Positions 63,806-64,000 of a DNA stretch of 64,000 nt are shown piece by piece. Position 1 is the stretch's first letter; every line of letters starts with the position of its first letter. The notes under the pieces were generated by a model. That model did not search any database. It saw only the letters and a program-made list of their open reading frames with translations, and had not been told where the DNA came from. The stretch covers positions 574,737 through 638,736 of the forward strand of contig NZ_MBFM01000004.1 in assembly GCF_001696715.1 (NCBI RefSeq). Direction: 5' to 3'. A program made the translations under genes and the position numbers. The DNA is from Thauera phenolivorans. GTDB taxonomy: Bacteria; Pseudomonadota; Gammaproteobacteria; Burkholderiales; Rhodocyclaceae.

Positions 63806-64000
63806 ATGCCGCCCGCCGCCCCCCGCATCTACCTCGCCTCGAAAAGCCCGCGCCGACGCGACCTGCTGCGCCAGATCGGCGTCAGCTTCGACGTCATCGC
63901 CTTTCGCAGCGGCGGCGCGCGCGGCGAGGACCCCGATGTGGACGAGACCCCGCTCGAGGACGAGCCGGTCGAGCGCTACGTCGAGCGCCTCGCGCTCGCC
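63806..64000 (+). CDS. maf: Maf-family nucleotide pyrophosphatase (5' part, cut by window end)
   Basis: First 65 residues only. [24 protein letters not shown] is the Maf N-terminal SxSPRRxxLL motif. House-cleaning pyrophosphatase (dTTP/UTP or modified nucleotides). ATG 63,806, seven bases after the rlmH stop; position after rlmH is conserved in betaproteobacteria. Confidence 0.9.
   Translation, partial: MPPAAPRIYLASKSPRRRDLLRQIGVSFDVIAFRSGGARGEDPDVDETPLEDEPVERYVERLALA

Overview
The window is GC-rich bacterial chromosome (clearly above 65% G+C outside the surface-polysaccharide block). Gene families and gene order (nadD-rsfS-rlmH-maf, polA next to DUF2782 and a type II thrB, BPSS1780-family protein, RhlE helicase, H-NS-type regulator beside an O-antigen locus) point to a betaproteobacterium, most likely Rhodocyclales of the Thauera/Azoarcus type. 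The taxon is inferred from sequence style and family content, not from a marker gene. No rRNA, tRNA, CRISPR array, insertion sequence or prophage was recognised.

1-25,764 is mainly a cobalamin (B12) region: cobQ, cbiB, cobD and a first btuF; bluB for the lower ligand; a leftward run btuB-btuC-btuD-btuF-cobO-cobA-cobB headed by a clear cobalamin riboswitch (about 21,845-22,050, minus strand); and a rightward run cobU-(Uma2)-cobT-cobS-cobC. Together they cover uptake, SUMT entry into the corrin pathway, a,c- and b,d,e,g-amidation, adenosylation, aminopropanol arm, DMB synthesis and nucleotide-loop assembly. The ring-contraction and methyltransferase genes (cobI/J/M/F/H/L/K types) are absent here. 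Unrelated genes lie among them: a Tat-exported metallo-hydrolase, an M48 peptidase, rhlE, a 3-hydroxyisobutyryl-CoA hydrolase type protein, an acetyl-CoA hydrolase/transferase, a CBS protein and psd.

25,820-32,824 is an envelope module: msbA, two ELM1/DUF1022 paralogues, two GT4-type glycosyltransferases and a polysaccharide deacetylase, chained by 4-13 nt overlaps. 32,980-54,587 is an O-antigen-type locus with lower, patchy G+C: an O-antigen ligase-like protein, two leftward glycosyltransferases, a Wzz-like protein, an unknown gene, a Wzx-like flippase, a complete-looking legionaminic-acid route (legB, legC, legG, legI, legH/neuD-like, ptmE, legF), a low-G+C protein with bacterial sialyltransferase-like motifs, a Wzy-like polymerase, a GT4/DUF1972 glycosyltransferase, rmlBAC without rmlD, a decayed GNAT gene, an H-NS-like regulator and a WbaP/WcaJ-type initiating sugar-phosphate transferase. 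The inferred product is a lipid-linked repeat unit carrying a nonulosonic acid and a dTDP-deoxysugar, flipped by Wzx, polymerised by Wzy, length-controlled by Wzz and ligated to lipid A-core exported by MsbA.

54,778-64,000 holds a vapBC toxin-antitoxin pair and conserved housekeeping genes: polA, a LOG-family protein, a DUF2782 protein, a deoxyinosine-type DNA glycosylase, thrB, a BPSS1780-family membrane protein, nadD, rsfS, rlmH and the start of maf.

A family of REP-like palindromes headed by GTAGGAGC occurs in eight intergenic clusters, mostly in head-to-head pairs and in two places as 107-108 bp tandem units. No REP-associated transposase gene is in the window.
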